From contig CAYJOP010000001.1 of NCBI GenBank assembly GCA_964371835.1, positions 1-64,000 of the forward strand: 64,000 nt of DNA, in the 5' to 3' direction. Positions 23,651 through 33,100 of this stretch are shown one piece after another. A program made the position numbers and the translations under genes. The stretch is from CAYJAD01 sp964371835 (GTDB taxonomy: Bacteria; Desulfobacterota; Desulfovibrionia; Desulfovibrionales; Desulfovibrionaceae). Below the pieces are notes generated by a model that was not told where the DNA came from, searched no databases, and saw only the letters and a program-made list of their open reading frames with translations. Numbering within the stretch: position 1 is the stretch's first letter; each line of letters opens with the position of its first letter.

Positions 23651-24492
23651 TGAATAGTAATAAAATATTTTTTTTCAGAAAGTTAAAGAAACACTTGATG
23701 TTTTTGTTGGGTTTTAGTTTAGTTGCTGTCATGTCATTGGCTGCGCTTCTTGCACCATGGTTTGCACCATATGACCCAACTCAATTGCACCTTGACGCAA
23801 TATTATTACCACCTTGCGATGCTTTTCCTCTTGGTACTGACCAATTAGGGCGAGATGTGCTCTCGCGTTTACTATATGGTGGGCGTATTTCACTTTGGGT
23901 TGGTTTTGTAGCCGTTGGCATATCCATTGCCATTGGTTTATTTCTTGGCTTAATTGCTGGTTATTTTGGTGGACTTGTGGATGAAATGGTAATGCGTGGT
24001 GTTGATATAATGCTCTGTTTTCCATCATTTTTTCTAATTCTTGCCATTATTGCATTTTTAGAGCCAAGTTTGACAAATATAATGATTGTAATTGGCTTTA
24101 CATCATGGATGGGAGTTGCAAGGTTAGTTAGGGCTGAAACCTTGAGTCTTAGGGAACGTGATTTTGTATGCGCAGCACGCCTTTGCGGAGCTTCAAGTAA
24201 GCGCATATTAGGTGTACACATTTTTCCAAATGCTCTAAGTCCTGTGCTTGTATCTGCCACTCTTGGCATTGCAGGTGCAATACTTATTGAATCATCTTTA
24301 AGCTTTTTAGGTCTTGGGGTACAGCCTCCCATACCAAGCTGGGGCAATATGTTACTTGAAGGAAAAAATGTTTTGGAAATAGCACCTTGGATGTCATTAT
24401 ATCCAGGGCTTGCCATATTAATTACTGTACTTGGCTACAATTTACTTGGTGAAAGTCTGCGTGACATTTTAGACCCAAGACTAAGCAGGTGA
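23650..24492 (+). CDS. ABC transporter permease, DppC/OppC type
   Basis: 280 residues, second permease of the pair. It has the conserved N-terminal DPTQLHLDAI and GTDQLGRDVLSRLLYGGRISL segments and an EAA loop (LRERDFVCAARLCGASSKR). The C-terminal SFLGLGVQPPIPSWGNMLLEG is a DppC hallmark. It is translationally coupled to the upstream permease gene. recN follows after 12 bases, so the permease genes and recN may share a transcript. Confidence 0.88.
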   Translation: MNSNKIFFFRKLKKHLMFLLGFSLVAVMSLAALLAPWFAPYDPTQLHLDAILLPPCDAFPLGTDQLGRDVLSRLLYGGRISLWVGFVAVGISIAIGLFLGLIAGYFGGLVDEMVMRGVDIMLCFPSFFLILAIIAFLEPSLTNIMIVIGFTSWMGVARLVRAETLSLRERDFVCAARLCGASSKRILGVHIFPNALSPVLVSATLGIAGAILIESSLSFLGLGVQPPIPSWGNMLLEGKNVLEIAPWMSLYPGLAILITVLGYNLLGESLRDILDPRLSR

Positions 24493-24504
24493 TTAGGACG
24501 TAAT

Positions 24505-26061
24505 ATGCTTGAATTTTTAAGAGTTCAGGGCCTTGCCCTCATTGAAAATATGCAACTTGAGTTTAGTTCTGGAATAAATGCACTTACTGGCGAAACAGGA
24601 GCTGGTAAAAGCTTTATATTAAAGGCTATTAATTTTCTTTTAGGCGAAAAAATGACTGCCGATATGGTGCGTCAAGGTTATGAAAAAGCTCAAGTGGAGG
24701 CCATATTCATCCACAATGGTGAGGAACTTTTGCTACGTCGTGAACTTGTGGCAGAAACAGGCCGCAGTAGACTATATATTAATGATGCACTTAGCTCACA
24801 AGAATCAGTGCGTGAGCTTCGTCCAAACCTTATCGTACACACAAGTCAGCATGGCCAACAAAAGCTTCTACAGCAAAGCTATCAAGCGGCGCTTATTGAT
24901 AATTTTTTACCAGATAAAAGTCTTTTTGAGCAAAGGGATGCAGAACTTGGCGATTTACAAAAACTTTGCGCTGAACGTGAAGACATGCAAGCTAAATACA
25001 ATGCCCTTGCGGAGCGGCGTGAACTTTTAGAAATGCAGCAAAATGAAATAGATAAAGTTGCTCCAGAGCCAAACGAAGAAGAAAAGCTTGAAGCCATGCG
25101 CTCTGAAGCAAGGCAGGTTTCAGATCAAGTAACTAGCTTTGAAACTGCCCTTGCCCTACTACATGGTGATGATGGTCCTGGACTTTTGGAAATTTTAGGT
25201 AGTTTTGAGCGTCAAATTGAAAATATCTGCCTACATGACCCCAAATTTAAAGAAGACTTATACGCTGTGTCTGCCTTGAGAGAGCTTTTGCCGCATATGG
25301 AATCTCGCATGCGTAAAATGCCGCAGGCATCAGAATTTGATATGGACAAACTTGAGTCGCGCTTATATGCTCTTGCTCAGCTAAAGCGAAAGTTAAACCG
25401 CCCTCTTGAAGAAATACTTAAACTACGCACAGAAATATCTGAAAATATATCTTTTCTTGATTCTTGCGCACTTGACCTTAAGCAACTTGAACGTAAAGAA
25501 CAAGAACTCACAGAAAAACTTAAAGCAACGCTTGCTAAGTTAATCCCAATGCGCCGTGAATCCGCTAAAACATTCAGTTTAGAGCTTGAGCAAGCTTTAG
25601 CTGGTTTAGGGTTTTCAAACGAGGTGCGAGTTATTATTGATTTTACACCTCAAGTGTTATGGGCTGGTATTGAAGATGAAAAAGCTCGCATTTTTTGGGC
25701 ACCAAATCCTGGTCAAACTCCGCAACCGCTTGATAAAATTGCATCTGGTGGTGAACTTTCACGTTTTTTGCTAGCTCTTGTAAGTATTCAAACTACCAAT
25801 GAAAATGCCACCTATATTTTTGATGAAGTGGACGCAGGCATTGGGGGCATGACTTTACATAAAGTTGCTGACCGTCTACAACTGCTCGCAAAAAATAGAC
25901 AAATGTTACTAATTACCCATTGGCCACAGCTTGCAAGTCATGCCACAAAACATTTTTATGTATCAAAATTTGAAAATGATGGAAATACCTTTACCCAATG
26001 TAAAGCCTTAAATGAAAATGAACGTGAAGTTGAACTTAAACGTATGACTGGTGAGGTTTAA
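24505..26061 (+). CDS. recN: DNA repair protein RecN
   Basis: SMC-like ATPase that bridges broken DNA ends during double-strand break repair. 518 residues, slightly shorter than E. coli RecN (553). Walker A is GETGAGKS (29-36), the middle is coiled coil (about 145-350), the ABC signature is KIASGGELSRFLLAL and Walker B YIFDEVDAGIGG. The RecN-specific hydrophobic start MLEFLRVQGLALIE is present. It lies downstream of the RdgC genes and permeases, so the segment 21464-26061 carries two recombination functions. No LexA box was recognised. Confidence 0.94.
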   Translation: MLEFLRVQGLALIENMQLEFSSGINALTGETGAGKSFILKAINFLLGEKMTADMVRQGYEKAQVEAIFIHNGEELLLRRELVAETGRSRLYINDALSSQESVRELRPNLIVHTSQHGQQKLLQQSYQAALIDNFLPDKSLFEQRDAELGDLQKLCAEREDMQAKYNALAERRELLEMQQNEIDKVAPEPNEEEKLEAMRSEARQVSDQVTSFETALALLHGDDGPGLLEILGSFERQIENICLHDPKFKEDLYAVSALRELLPHMESRMRKMPQASEFDMDKLESRLYALAQLKRKLNRPLEEILKLRTEISENISFLDSCALDLKQLERKEQELTEKLKATLAKLIPMRRESAKTFSLELEQALAGLGFSNEVRVIIDFTPQVLWAGIEDEKARIFWAPNPGQTPQPLDKIASGGELSRFLLALVSIQTTNENATYIFDEVDAGIGGMTLHKVADRLQLLAKNRQMLLITHWPQLASHATKHFYVSKFENDGNTFTQCKALNENEREVELKRMTGEV

Positions 26062-26087
26062 TTGTATTTACAAAATGGTCGAAGCTG

Positions 26088-26114
26088 AAAAAGTCATTTT
26101 TCAATGATTTTTTA
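26088..26114 (+). terminator. Terminator after recN
   Basis: Stem AAAGTCATT / AATGATTTT (one G:T pair) with a 4-base loop and T-run. Weak in GC, so moderate confidence. Confidence 0.5.
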
Positions 26115-26166
26115 TTGTTCCATAGTCCGAAAGCTTTGCTTGCCTTTTTTCAAATTGTTTATGTCT

Positions 26167-26384
26167 AAAATAAGAGTCCTGCACAATTATTTTTTAGTTC
26201 TATTTTTGTGCTTTTGCAGTAAATTTGCATTTACTTGAAAATGCACTTATGCAGAACAAAAACCATAAAAATCAATTGTTTAACGGCGAAACAAAGCTCC
26301 GCCTATTCTTGATTTTTGGTCGCATTGACTATCGTCAACGCTCCAAAAGACTCCACACAATGAATTGTGCAAGAGTCTTAAAAT
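26167..26384. mobile_element. MITE-like element R2, copy B
   Basis: A 208-base element (26172-26379), inverted relative to copy A, with 17-base terminal inverted repeats (AAGAGTCCTGCACAATT and, from the right, AAGACTCTTGCACAATT) and a 5-bp duplication AAAAT (26167-26171 and 26380-26384). Over the shared part it is about 90 percent identical to copy A by eye. It carries no gene. It lies between recN and the HtrA protease gene. Confidence 0.8.
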
Positions 26385-26545
26385 TTCAAAACATTTTTAA
26401 ATACGCTTTACATCAAGCTTTAAAAATATAACTATTATATTTTATTATGCTATTATTACATATAATTAGCATTTTTTTTTCATTCAGCACCTTCACATAA
26501 TTCTTTTTGCAACTTATATTATAAACGTGCAAATTGTACACATAG

Positions 26546-26590
26546 CATTGTCATACCTCCATTCATTGAATGACATTTTGCATGACAATG
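26546..26590 (+). promoter_or_regulatory. Dyad cluster upstream of degP
   Basis: An outer inverted repeat CATTGTCAT (26546-26554) / ATGACAATG (26582-26590) encloses a smaller palindrome TCATTGAATGA. It ends 17 bases before the protease start. It could be an operator for envelope-stress control or a leader hairpin. Confidence 0.4.
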
Positions 26591-26607
26591 TTTTATAAGG
26601 AGAATTT

Positions 26608-28050
26608 ATGATTAAATTACGCAGCCTTGCAGTATATTTTATCCTTTGCGCAATGTTGGTTACTGCTAACATGGCACAAGCATCAAGTTTACCAGATTTT
26701 ACAAACCTTGCTGAAAAAGCAGGTGAAGCTGTAGTTAACATAGGTACAGAAAAATTGACCCCCAAGGGGCAACGACGTGGATTTAATGAGCTTTTTCGCA
26801 ATGCCCCTCCTGGATTTGAGAAGTTTTTTGAACAATTTGACCAATTTCATCAAAATCAACCTCAGCGTAAACAACGCTCACTAGGCTCAGGCTTTATTGT
26901 TTCTGCTGATGGCTACATAGTGACCAACTATCATGTGGTTGCAAATGCTGATATCATTAATGTAAATCTTCAAGGTGCCACAGGTAAGGCTGACTCCATA
27001 CCAGCAACCCTAATTGGATCAGATGAAGAAACCGACATTGCCCTACTCAAAGTTGATGTTAAGGAAAAATTGCCCTTTTTAACCTTTGCTAACTCTGACA
27101 AAGCAAAAGTTGGCGAATGGGTACTTGCCATCGGAAATCCCTTTGGCCTTGAACATACTGTAACTGCTGGAATTTTATCCGCAAAAGGCCGTAATATTAA
27201 CGCTGGCCCCTTTGATAATTTTTTACAAACTGATGCCTCCATCAACCCAGGTAATAGCGGCGGACCATTGCTTAACATGGCTGGAGAAGTTGTTGGCATA
27301 AACACCGCTATCATTGCATCTGGCCAAGGCATTGGCTTTGCCATTCCAAGTTCCATGGCCTCACAAATCACAGAACAATTAAAGAGTGGTAAAAAAGTTA
27401 GCCGTGGTTGGATTGGTGTAACAATACAAAATCTTGATGAAAATTCAGCCAAAGCCCTTGGGCTTGATAAAGCAGAAGGCGCACTGATTGGCAATGTTAT
27501 GCCTGGTGAACCCGCAGATTTAGGTGGCATTAAAGCTGGAGATGTAATTATTGCTGTTAACGGTAAGCCCGTTAGTGATTCTTCTGAATTATTACGAGCC
27601 ATTGCCGCTGAAAAGCCAAATAGCAAAGCAAAAGTTACCGTGCTTCGTAATGGCGATAAAAAGGAACTAACCATAACACTTGGAGAACGCTCTCAAGACC
27701 AACTAAATGCTCAACGTGGCGGAACCAATACGCCTAGCAAGGAGCATGAAGCTGCAAGTCTTGGCATAGCTGTTCGCCCTCTTACTGTAGATGAAGCACG
27801 TCAATTGGAAATTCCTAAGGGACAAGGCTTATTAATTGTTGATGTTGAGCAAGGCAAATCTGCTGCAGAAGCTGGTTTGCGCTCAGGCGACGTAATTCTT
27901 GCTGCCAATATGGTACCCATAAAGACTACTCAAGATCTTGCAAAAATCATTAAAGAAGTAAGCAAACGTGGTGCTGTAATGTTGCAAATTAGCCGCCGTG
28001 GTGATACCTTCTTAAGAGCTGTACCACTTGGAAAAAATAGCAAAAAATAG
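26608..28050 (+). CDS. degP: Periplasmic serine protease, DegP/DegQ (HtrA) family
   Basis: Quality-control protease and chaperone of the periplasm. 480 residues: a Sec signal peptide with likely cleavage after A25 (NMAQA/SSLPD), trypsin-like domain with triad H109 (TNYHVV), D143 (DEETDIALL) and S217 (PGNSGGPLL), then PDZ1 (about 260-355) and PDZ2 (about 375-470). The LA loop (residues about 52-90, rich in F, Q and N) is long, as in DegP. AAGGAG precedes the ATG. The gene is monocistronic with a terminator downstream. DegP and DegQ cannot be told apart from sequence. Confidence 0.94.
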   Translation: MIKLRSLAVYFILCAMLVTANMAQASSLPDFTNLAEKAGEAVVNIGTEKLTPKGQRRGFNELFRNAPPGFEKFFEQFDQFHQNQPQRKQRSLGSGFIVSADGYIVTNYHVVANADIINVNLQGATGKADSIPATLIGSDEETDIALLKVDVKEKLPFLTFANSDKAKVGEWVLAIGNPFGLEHTVTAGILSAKGRNINAGPFDNFLQTDASINPGNSGGPLLNMAGEVVGINTAIIASGQGIGFAIPSSMASQITEQLKSGKKVSRGWIGVTIQNLDENSAKALGLDKAEGALIGNVMPGEPADLGGIKAGDVIIAVNGKPVSDSSELLRAIAAEKPNSKAKVTVLRNGDKKELTITLGERSQDQLNAQRGGTNTPSKEHEAASLGIAVRPLTVDEARQLEIPKGQGLLIVDVEQGKSAAEAGLRSGDVILAANMVPIKTTQDLAKIIKEVSKRGAVMLQISRRGDTFLRAVPLGKNSKK

Positions 28051-28069
28051 TTAAACAATCACTTTAAAC

Positions 28070-28103
28070 AAAAGCCCCATTTGGTACGTCATTTGGGGCT
28101 TTT
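28070..28103 (+). terminator. Terminator after degP
   Basis: Stem AAAGCCCCA / TGGGGCTTT (28071-28079, 28094-28102) plus T's. Confidence 0.88.
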
Positions 28104-28121
28104 ATTATATTTGGAGGAAAT

Positions 28122-29762
28122 ATGACCGCACATCCACATGCTGGTAAATTACCAACCCCACACATGCTTTGTAATATTCCAGAACTCATGTCAGCATACT
28201 ATACAGAATTTCCTTCACCAAACATAGCCTCTGAGCGTGTTAGCTTTGGTACATCAGGACATAGAGGGACATCATTAAAGCATAGTTTTAACGAAGAGCA
28301 TATCTATGCCATAGCTCAAGCTGTTTGTGACTATCGCAAAAATAACCAAATATCTGGACCACTTTTCCTTGGTTTAGACAGTCACGCACTTTCCGAAGCC
28401 GCATATCGCTCCACCCTTGAAGTGCTTGTAGCCAACAATGTACATGTATTTATTGCAAAAAATGGTGGATACACTCCTACTCCAGTAATTTCACATGCGA
28501 TTATTACTTGGAACAGGAAAAATCCAACAAAACTTGCTGATGGTATAGTCATAACTCCATCACACAATCCACCTCAAGATGGCGGATTTAAATACAATCC
28601 ACCACATGGCGGACCCGCTGAGAGCACCATAACTCAAGCAATTGAAAATAAAGCCAATGAGCTTCTTGCAAGAGATAATGTAGACGTACATTTAGTGCAT
28701 CTTAGCGCTGTGCGTAGCTCCCCGCTTGTGCAAGAATTTGATATGTTAGGAAATTACATAGTAGATTTGGAAAATGTTATTGACATGCAAGCCATAGCAA
28801 ACTCTGGGCTAAAGCTTGGTGTTGACCCACTAGGCGGCGCAAGCCTCAATTACTGGGAGCCCATTGCACAGCACTATAAACTAAATATAAATGTGGAAAA
28901 TAAAAATTTTGATCCAACCTTTAGCTTTGTATCTTGTGATAAAGACGGCAAAATCCGCATGGATTGCTCATCCGTCTATGCCATGAACTCACTACTAAGT
29001 ATCAAGGATAAATACGATCTATCCTTTGGATGCGACCCAGATGCAGACAGACATGGTATAGTTACTCCAGCTGGACTTATGAATCCAAACCACTACCTTG
29101 CCGCTGTTACATCTTACATCTTCAAAACACGTCCCAAATGGGGTAAAAATGTGGGCATTGGAAAAACACTTGTAACATCAGCCATGCTTGACCGTGTGGG
29201 CAAGGCAGAAGGTAGGAATATTGTTGAAATGCCCGTTGGATTTAAGTGGTTTGTACCATTTTTACAAGAAGGAACTTGCGGCCTCGCCTGTGAAGAAAGC
29301 GCAGGTGCATCAATATTACGCAAAAATGGTACAGCTTGGACCACAGATAAAGACGGCATTGTACTTTGCCTTTTAGCCGCAGAAATGACCGCAAAAGAGC
29401 AAACACCTGATAAAATATACGCCAAGCTCATCCAAAAACATGGTGAGTCCTTCTACCAACGCCTTGATGCACCTGCAAGTGAACACACACGCACAACCCT
29501 GCTAAATATAAATAAAGATCAAATATGCATTGATACTGCCGCAGGCGATAAAATTAACCAGATTTTAACTCATGCAGCTGGTAATAACGCTGCCATTGGC
29601 GGAGTTAAAATTTCAACCCAAAACGGCTGGTTTGCCATTCGCCCATCTGGTACAGAAGATATTTGCAAAATTTATTCAGAAAGCTTTAAAGATGAAAAAC
29701 ATTTAGCATGCTTACAACAAGATGCCATAGCATTACTTGAAGTATTAGTTAAAGAATGTTAA
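28122..29762 (+). CDS. pgm: Phosphoglucomutase (alpha-D-glucose phosphate-specific)
   Basis: Interconverts glucose-1- and glucose-6-phosphate, linking glycolysis with glycogen and surface sugar synthesis. 546 residues, as in E. coli Pgm. The active serine is S147 in TPSHNPPQDGGFKYNPPHGG, the metal loop is DPDADRHG (D305, D307, D309), and the sugar- and phosphate-binding motifs are CEESAGAS and RPSGTEDICKIY. GGAGG lies upstream. It is convergent with the PEP-synthase-like gene, separated by repeat-rich DNA. Confidence 0.95.
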   Translation: MTAHPHAGKLPTPHMLCNIPELMSAYYTEFPSPNIASERVSFGTSGHRGTSLKHSFNEEHIYAIAQAVCDYRKNNQISGPLFLGLDSHALSEAAYRSTLEVLVANNVHVFIAKNGGYTPTPVISHAIITWNRKNPTKLADGIVITPSHNPPQDGGFKYNPPHGGPAESTITQAIENKANELLARDNVDVHLVHLSAVRSSPLVQEFDMLGNYIVDLENVIDMQAIANSGLKLGVDPLGGASLNYWEPIAQHYKLNINVENKNFDPTFSFVSCDKDGKIRMDCSSVYAMNSLLSIKDKYDLSFGCDPDADRHGIVTPAGLMNPNHYLAAVTSYIFKTRPKWGKNVGIGKTLVTSAMLDRVGKAEGRNIVEMPVGFKWFVPFLQEGTCGLACEESAGASILRKNGTAWTTDKDGIVLCLLAAEMTAKEQTPDKIYAKLIQKHGESFYQRLDAPASEHTRTTLLNINKDQICIDTAAGDKINQILTHAAGNNAAIGGVKISTQNGWFAIRPSGTEDICKIYSESFKDEKHLACLQQDAIALLEVLVKEC

Positions 29763-29822
29763 TATTTTAAGTATATTTTTTTGTTTTTTATCTATTTATT
29801 GTCTATTTACTTTCTGTTTATT

Positions 29823-29864
29823 CTGGGGGAAGGGAAATTTTTATAAAAATTTCCCTTCCCCCAG
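29823..29864. repeat. Perfect 42-base palindrome
   Basis: Two 21-base arms (29823-29843 and 29844-29864) are exact reverse complements with no spacer; each arm starts CTGGGGGAAGGGAAA. It lies 60 bases after pgm. On a transcript it would form a long hairpin with a forced small loop. It shares the TTCCCCCAGACCCCC word with R1 repeats. Confidence 0.9.
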
Positions 29865-29941
29865 ACCCCCATCCCTTAAAAATTTTTAACGCCTCATTGT
29901 CTTTGGCAATGAGGAAGTTATGTTTTCAACCTTACCCTCTC

Positions 29942-30055
29942 TGTTGCAGCAAAAAACTATCTTTCAAAGCTTACACATTGTTGCTATTAAAGTTTTTTGG
30001 AAGGGGGGTCTGGGGGGAGAAACCTTTTGTCCACAAAAGTTTCCACCCAGTAGAC
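29942..30055. repeat. Dispersed repeat R1, partial copy c
   Basis: Matches the right half of copy a (from about position 1972) in the same orientation. It shares GCTATTAAAGTTTTTTGGAA, the GGGGTCTGG block and the ACCTTTTGTCC / ACAAAAG hairpin. It lies between convergent pgm and the PEP-synthase-like gene. Confidence 0.8.
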
Positions 30056-30067
30056 TTTGTTGATAAA

Positions 30068-30095
30068 AAAAAGCCCCTATTTAGGGGCTTTTTTT
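30068..30095. terminator. Bidirectional terminator pgm / PEP-synthase-like gene
   Basis: Perfect stem AAAAAGCCCCTA / TAGGGGCTTTTT with T-runs on both strands, 20 bases beyond the minus-strand gene. Confidence 0.9.
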
Positions 30096-30115
30096 GCATA
30101 TGTTAAACTAATACT

Positions 30116-33100
30116 TTACCAAACTTTTTTGCGATATTCTTCTAATGCCTTCTTTTGTTCAGCAAAATCCTTAAATCCTGCCTGATTAAGTGCATCATTT
30201 ACAGTGGTGTTCCAATCCCAAGTGGCATAAATGCTTGGCTTGTGATATTTATTACGGAATCTTTCAAGCTCATCACGGTAGAAGCCTTCTTTTGGAGTAT
30301 CAAGGTGCTCTCTTAGTTTTTTGTGGCGGCGTTGCAATTCACCTTCGTACCACTCGCTAATATCCTGTGGTTTATTGAACTTTTTAAGAATGTGTTCATA
30401 ACCTTCTTGCTCAAGCAATGCTGCAAGTTTATCGTGATGCTGTTTAATTAGCCATGCGCCTAGTTTATCGGTGGAGATATTTTCAGCTTCAATGGCGGCA
30501 ATATCTTTTACAGTTTGATAATATGTATCTGGCACAACTGATGCCGATGCAATACCTGCGATGGCAACAAGACCGCGTATAATAAGACTATTGGATACAC
30601 CCTGACCGCAGAAACCGACTTTTTTGCCATACTTTTGACCTGTGAAGATGGTTACTAGCATGGCCCATACAACGGCTGGATCTTCTTCATCATAAATGTG
30701 CCCAAGACTTGCATTATCTCGGTCAGTGGCAAGCACCATTTGTGTCATGTCATTGGAACCAATAGAAAATCCGTCAAATTCTTCAATAAATTGCTTTGCA
30801 AGAATGGCATTGGACGGAATTTCTGACATAAGAATAATCTTTAAATCATCAGCACCAGATCTAACTTTATGCACTTGGTCAAGATAGCGGCGCATGGAGC
30901 GTGCTTCTTCCATGGTACGAACAAATGGTAGCATCATTTGTAGGTTAGTACCACCATATACGCCACGAGCAAGCTTGAAGGCTTCAATTTCCCAGTCATG
31001 GATGTTACGAGAGACACCACGATAACCAAGCATGGGGTTATCTTCAAGATTTTCAAAGAGATTACCACCAAGTAAGTTGCGGTATTCATTACTCTTAAAG
31101 TCAGTTGTGCGGTAGATAATGGTTTTACCATAAAAAGCCATGGCAAAGAGTGAAAGGTTTTGTGCAAGCGTTTGCACATAATGCTCCTTACCAGTGCGGA
31201 AACCTCGAGATTTAATAAGTGCACGAATTTTATCAATGAGGTTGTGCATTTCGTCCATTTCTTTTTTAAGACCTGTGCGTAGGCCCACTTCTTCGCGTAG
31301 TCTTGAGATATTATCAAGTACACCTATAACAAATGGTAGGTCTTTTACTTTTTCAGTATGGTTTTCAATGGATGATTCAATTTCAGCACGGCGCTTAATA
31401 TCTTCAGAGTCAGTAGGTGAAAGTAAAGCAAGTTCATCATCAAAACCCATAATAATACGCACATGATCACTAAGGTCATTGCTGGTTTTGATAATATCAA
31501 TACGTCTGGTCGCCATTTCCAAGTGTTCATCAAGCTTATGCTCAAGGTCACGCATTTTGCGGTGCTTAAATAATACTTCTTCTGGCTCAAGGCTACTATC
31601 ATCTGTATTAAGTTTATTAATTTCGCTATTAAAACCAGTGATTTCGCCAACATATTCACGAATTTTAAGGTCGGAAACAACTAAGCCTGCAGCAATTTGT
31701 TCACGCAAGACTTTAGAAAGTCTATTTTCCATTTCCTTAATTTGCTTTTGAACAACACCCTCAAGCGTACCATTGTCATATGCTTCTAAGGCTGAGGGGT
31801 GAATGCTAATATTACCAAGCATAAATTCAGCACGCAAAAGGCCAACTTCAAAGGCAGCTAAGTCACGCAAGCGTGATAAAAATAGAGCTTGACCAACGTC
31901 GGCAAGCACTAAGCCTACCTTGGTTTTGGTTGGTGGCAGCTCAGATAAGTCCATTTCACCGCCAACTTCATGCAATGGAAGAAGACCACGGTAAACACGA
32001 CCAGTTGTTCCATCAACGGTAACTTCTGTATTATCTAGCGCGCGCAATTTATCAAGACGTTGAATACCAATTACAGCTGCAATGCCAAGTTCACGAGAGG
32101 TAATTGCAGCATGACTTGTGTCACCACCAACATCAGCCAAGATGGCAGAAGCAATACGCATACCAGGAACCATATCAGGATCTGTACGTTCAGCTGCCAA
32201 GATGTCACCCTTGGAAATTTTATTAAGCTCAAGGGCTGAACGCAAGTATTTTACTGTGCCCTGCCCTGCACCTCGGGAGGCGCCGTTGCCTTCCATAATA
32301 AGCTCAGCTTCAGCAGCAGCTTTTGGGTCTACCTCATGACGACGCATGAATATAGTATCTGGATATTGTTCTAATTCTTCATTCCAGCGAGTTTCAGGCC
32401 TTGCTTGTACAAACCATAGCTTGTCTTTGGCATCAATACAAAATTCAGTATCCATTATCATGCCATCATAGGCTGCGCTAACTGCACGCACACCCTTTGC
32501 CACAAGCTCTGCTTGACTAAGTGAAAGGGCCCAGCGCAGAGCTTCAAGCTCAGGAACTTCAACCTCTTTAGTGCCGCCTTTTTCGTCGTAGATAATTTTC
32601 ATATCCTTACAACCCATTTGGCGAATTACCACTTCTGAGCCATCATCACGCTGGAATACATAGAGTTTATCAGGGGTAACCTTACCACCAACAACAGCTT
32701 CACCAAGGCCATAGCTAGCATCTATGCTAACTAAATCTTTACGAACAGTACCACGACAACCGGTAGCAGTATCTGCAGAAAAAGCAGTACCAGAAACCAC
32801 AGGATTAATCATTTGCATCATACATACAGAAAGAGATGTATGCTCAATGGCCCATTCTTTCTTTGCAATTTCTGCAATACTTTGGTCGCCCACTTCCTCA
32901 GCTTTAGCAAGTGCGTCAAGTATTGCTTCACGACGATACGTCATGGAGCGAAGGTTATAGGCTGAGGCACAATCCCAATGGTAGGCTTGAGTAACTTTTT
33001 CTGGACCAACCATATTAAGGTAAGTATCTTGAAGGCCAGCAAAGGCTTTTTTGCGTGAATCTTCACCTGCCGCAGAAGAACGCACAGCAACTGGCACAAG

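Noticed and set aside
26225..26431. Frame inside R2 copy B
   Set aside because: Not preserved in copy A, so the element has no shared coding capacity.
29897..30106. 69-codon frame across R1 copy c
   Set aside because: Interrupted in the other R1 copies and includes the terminator; not a gene.
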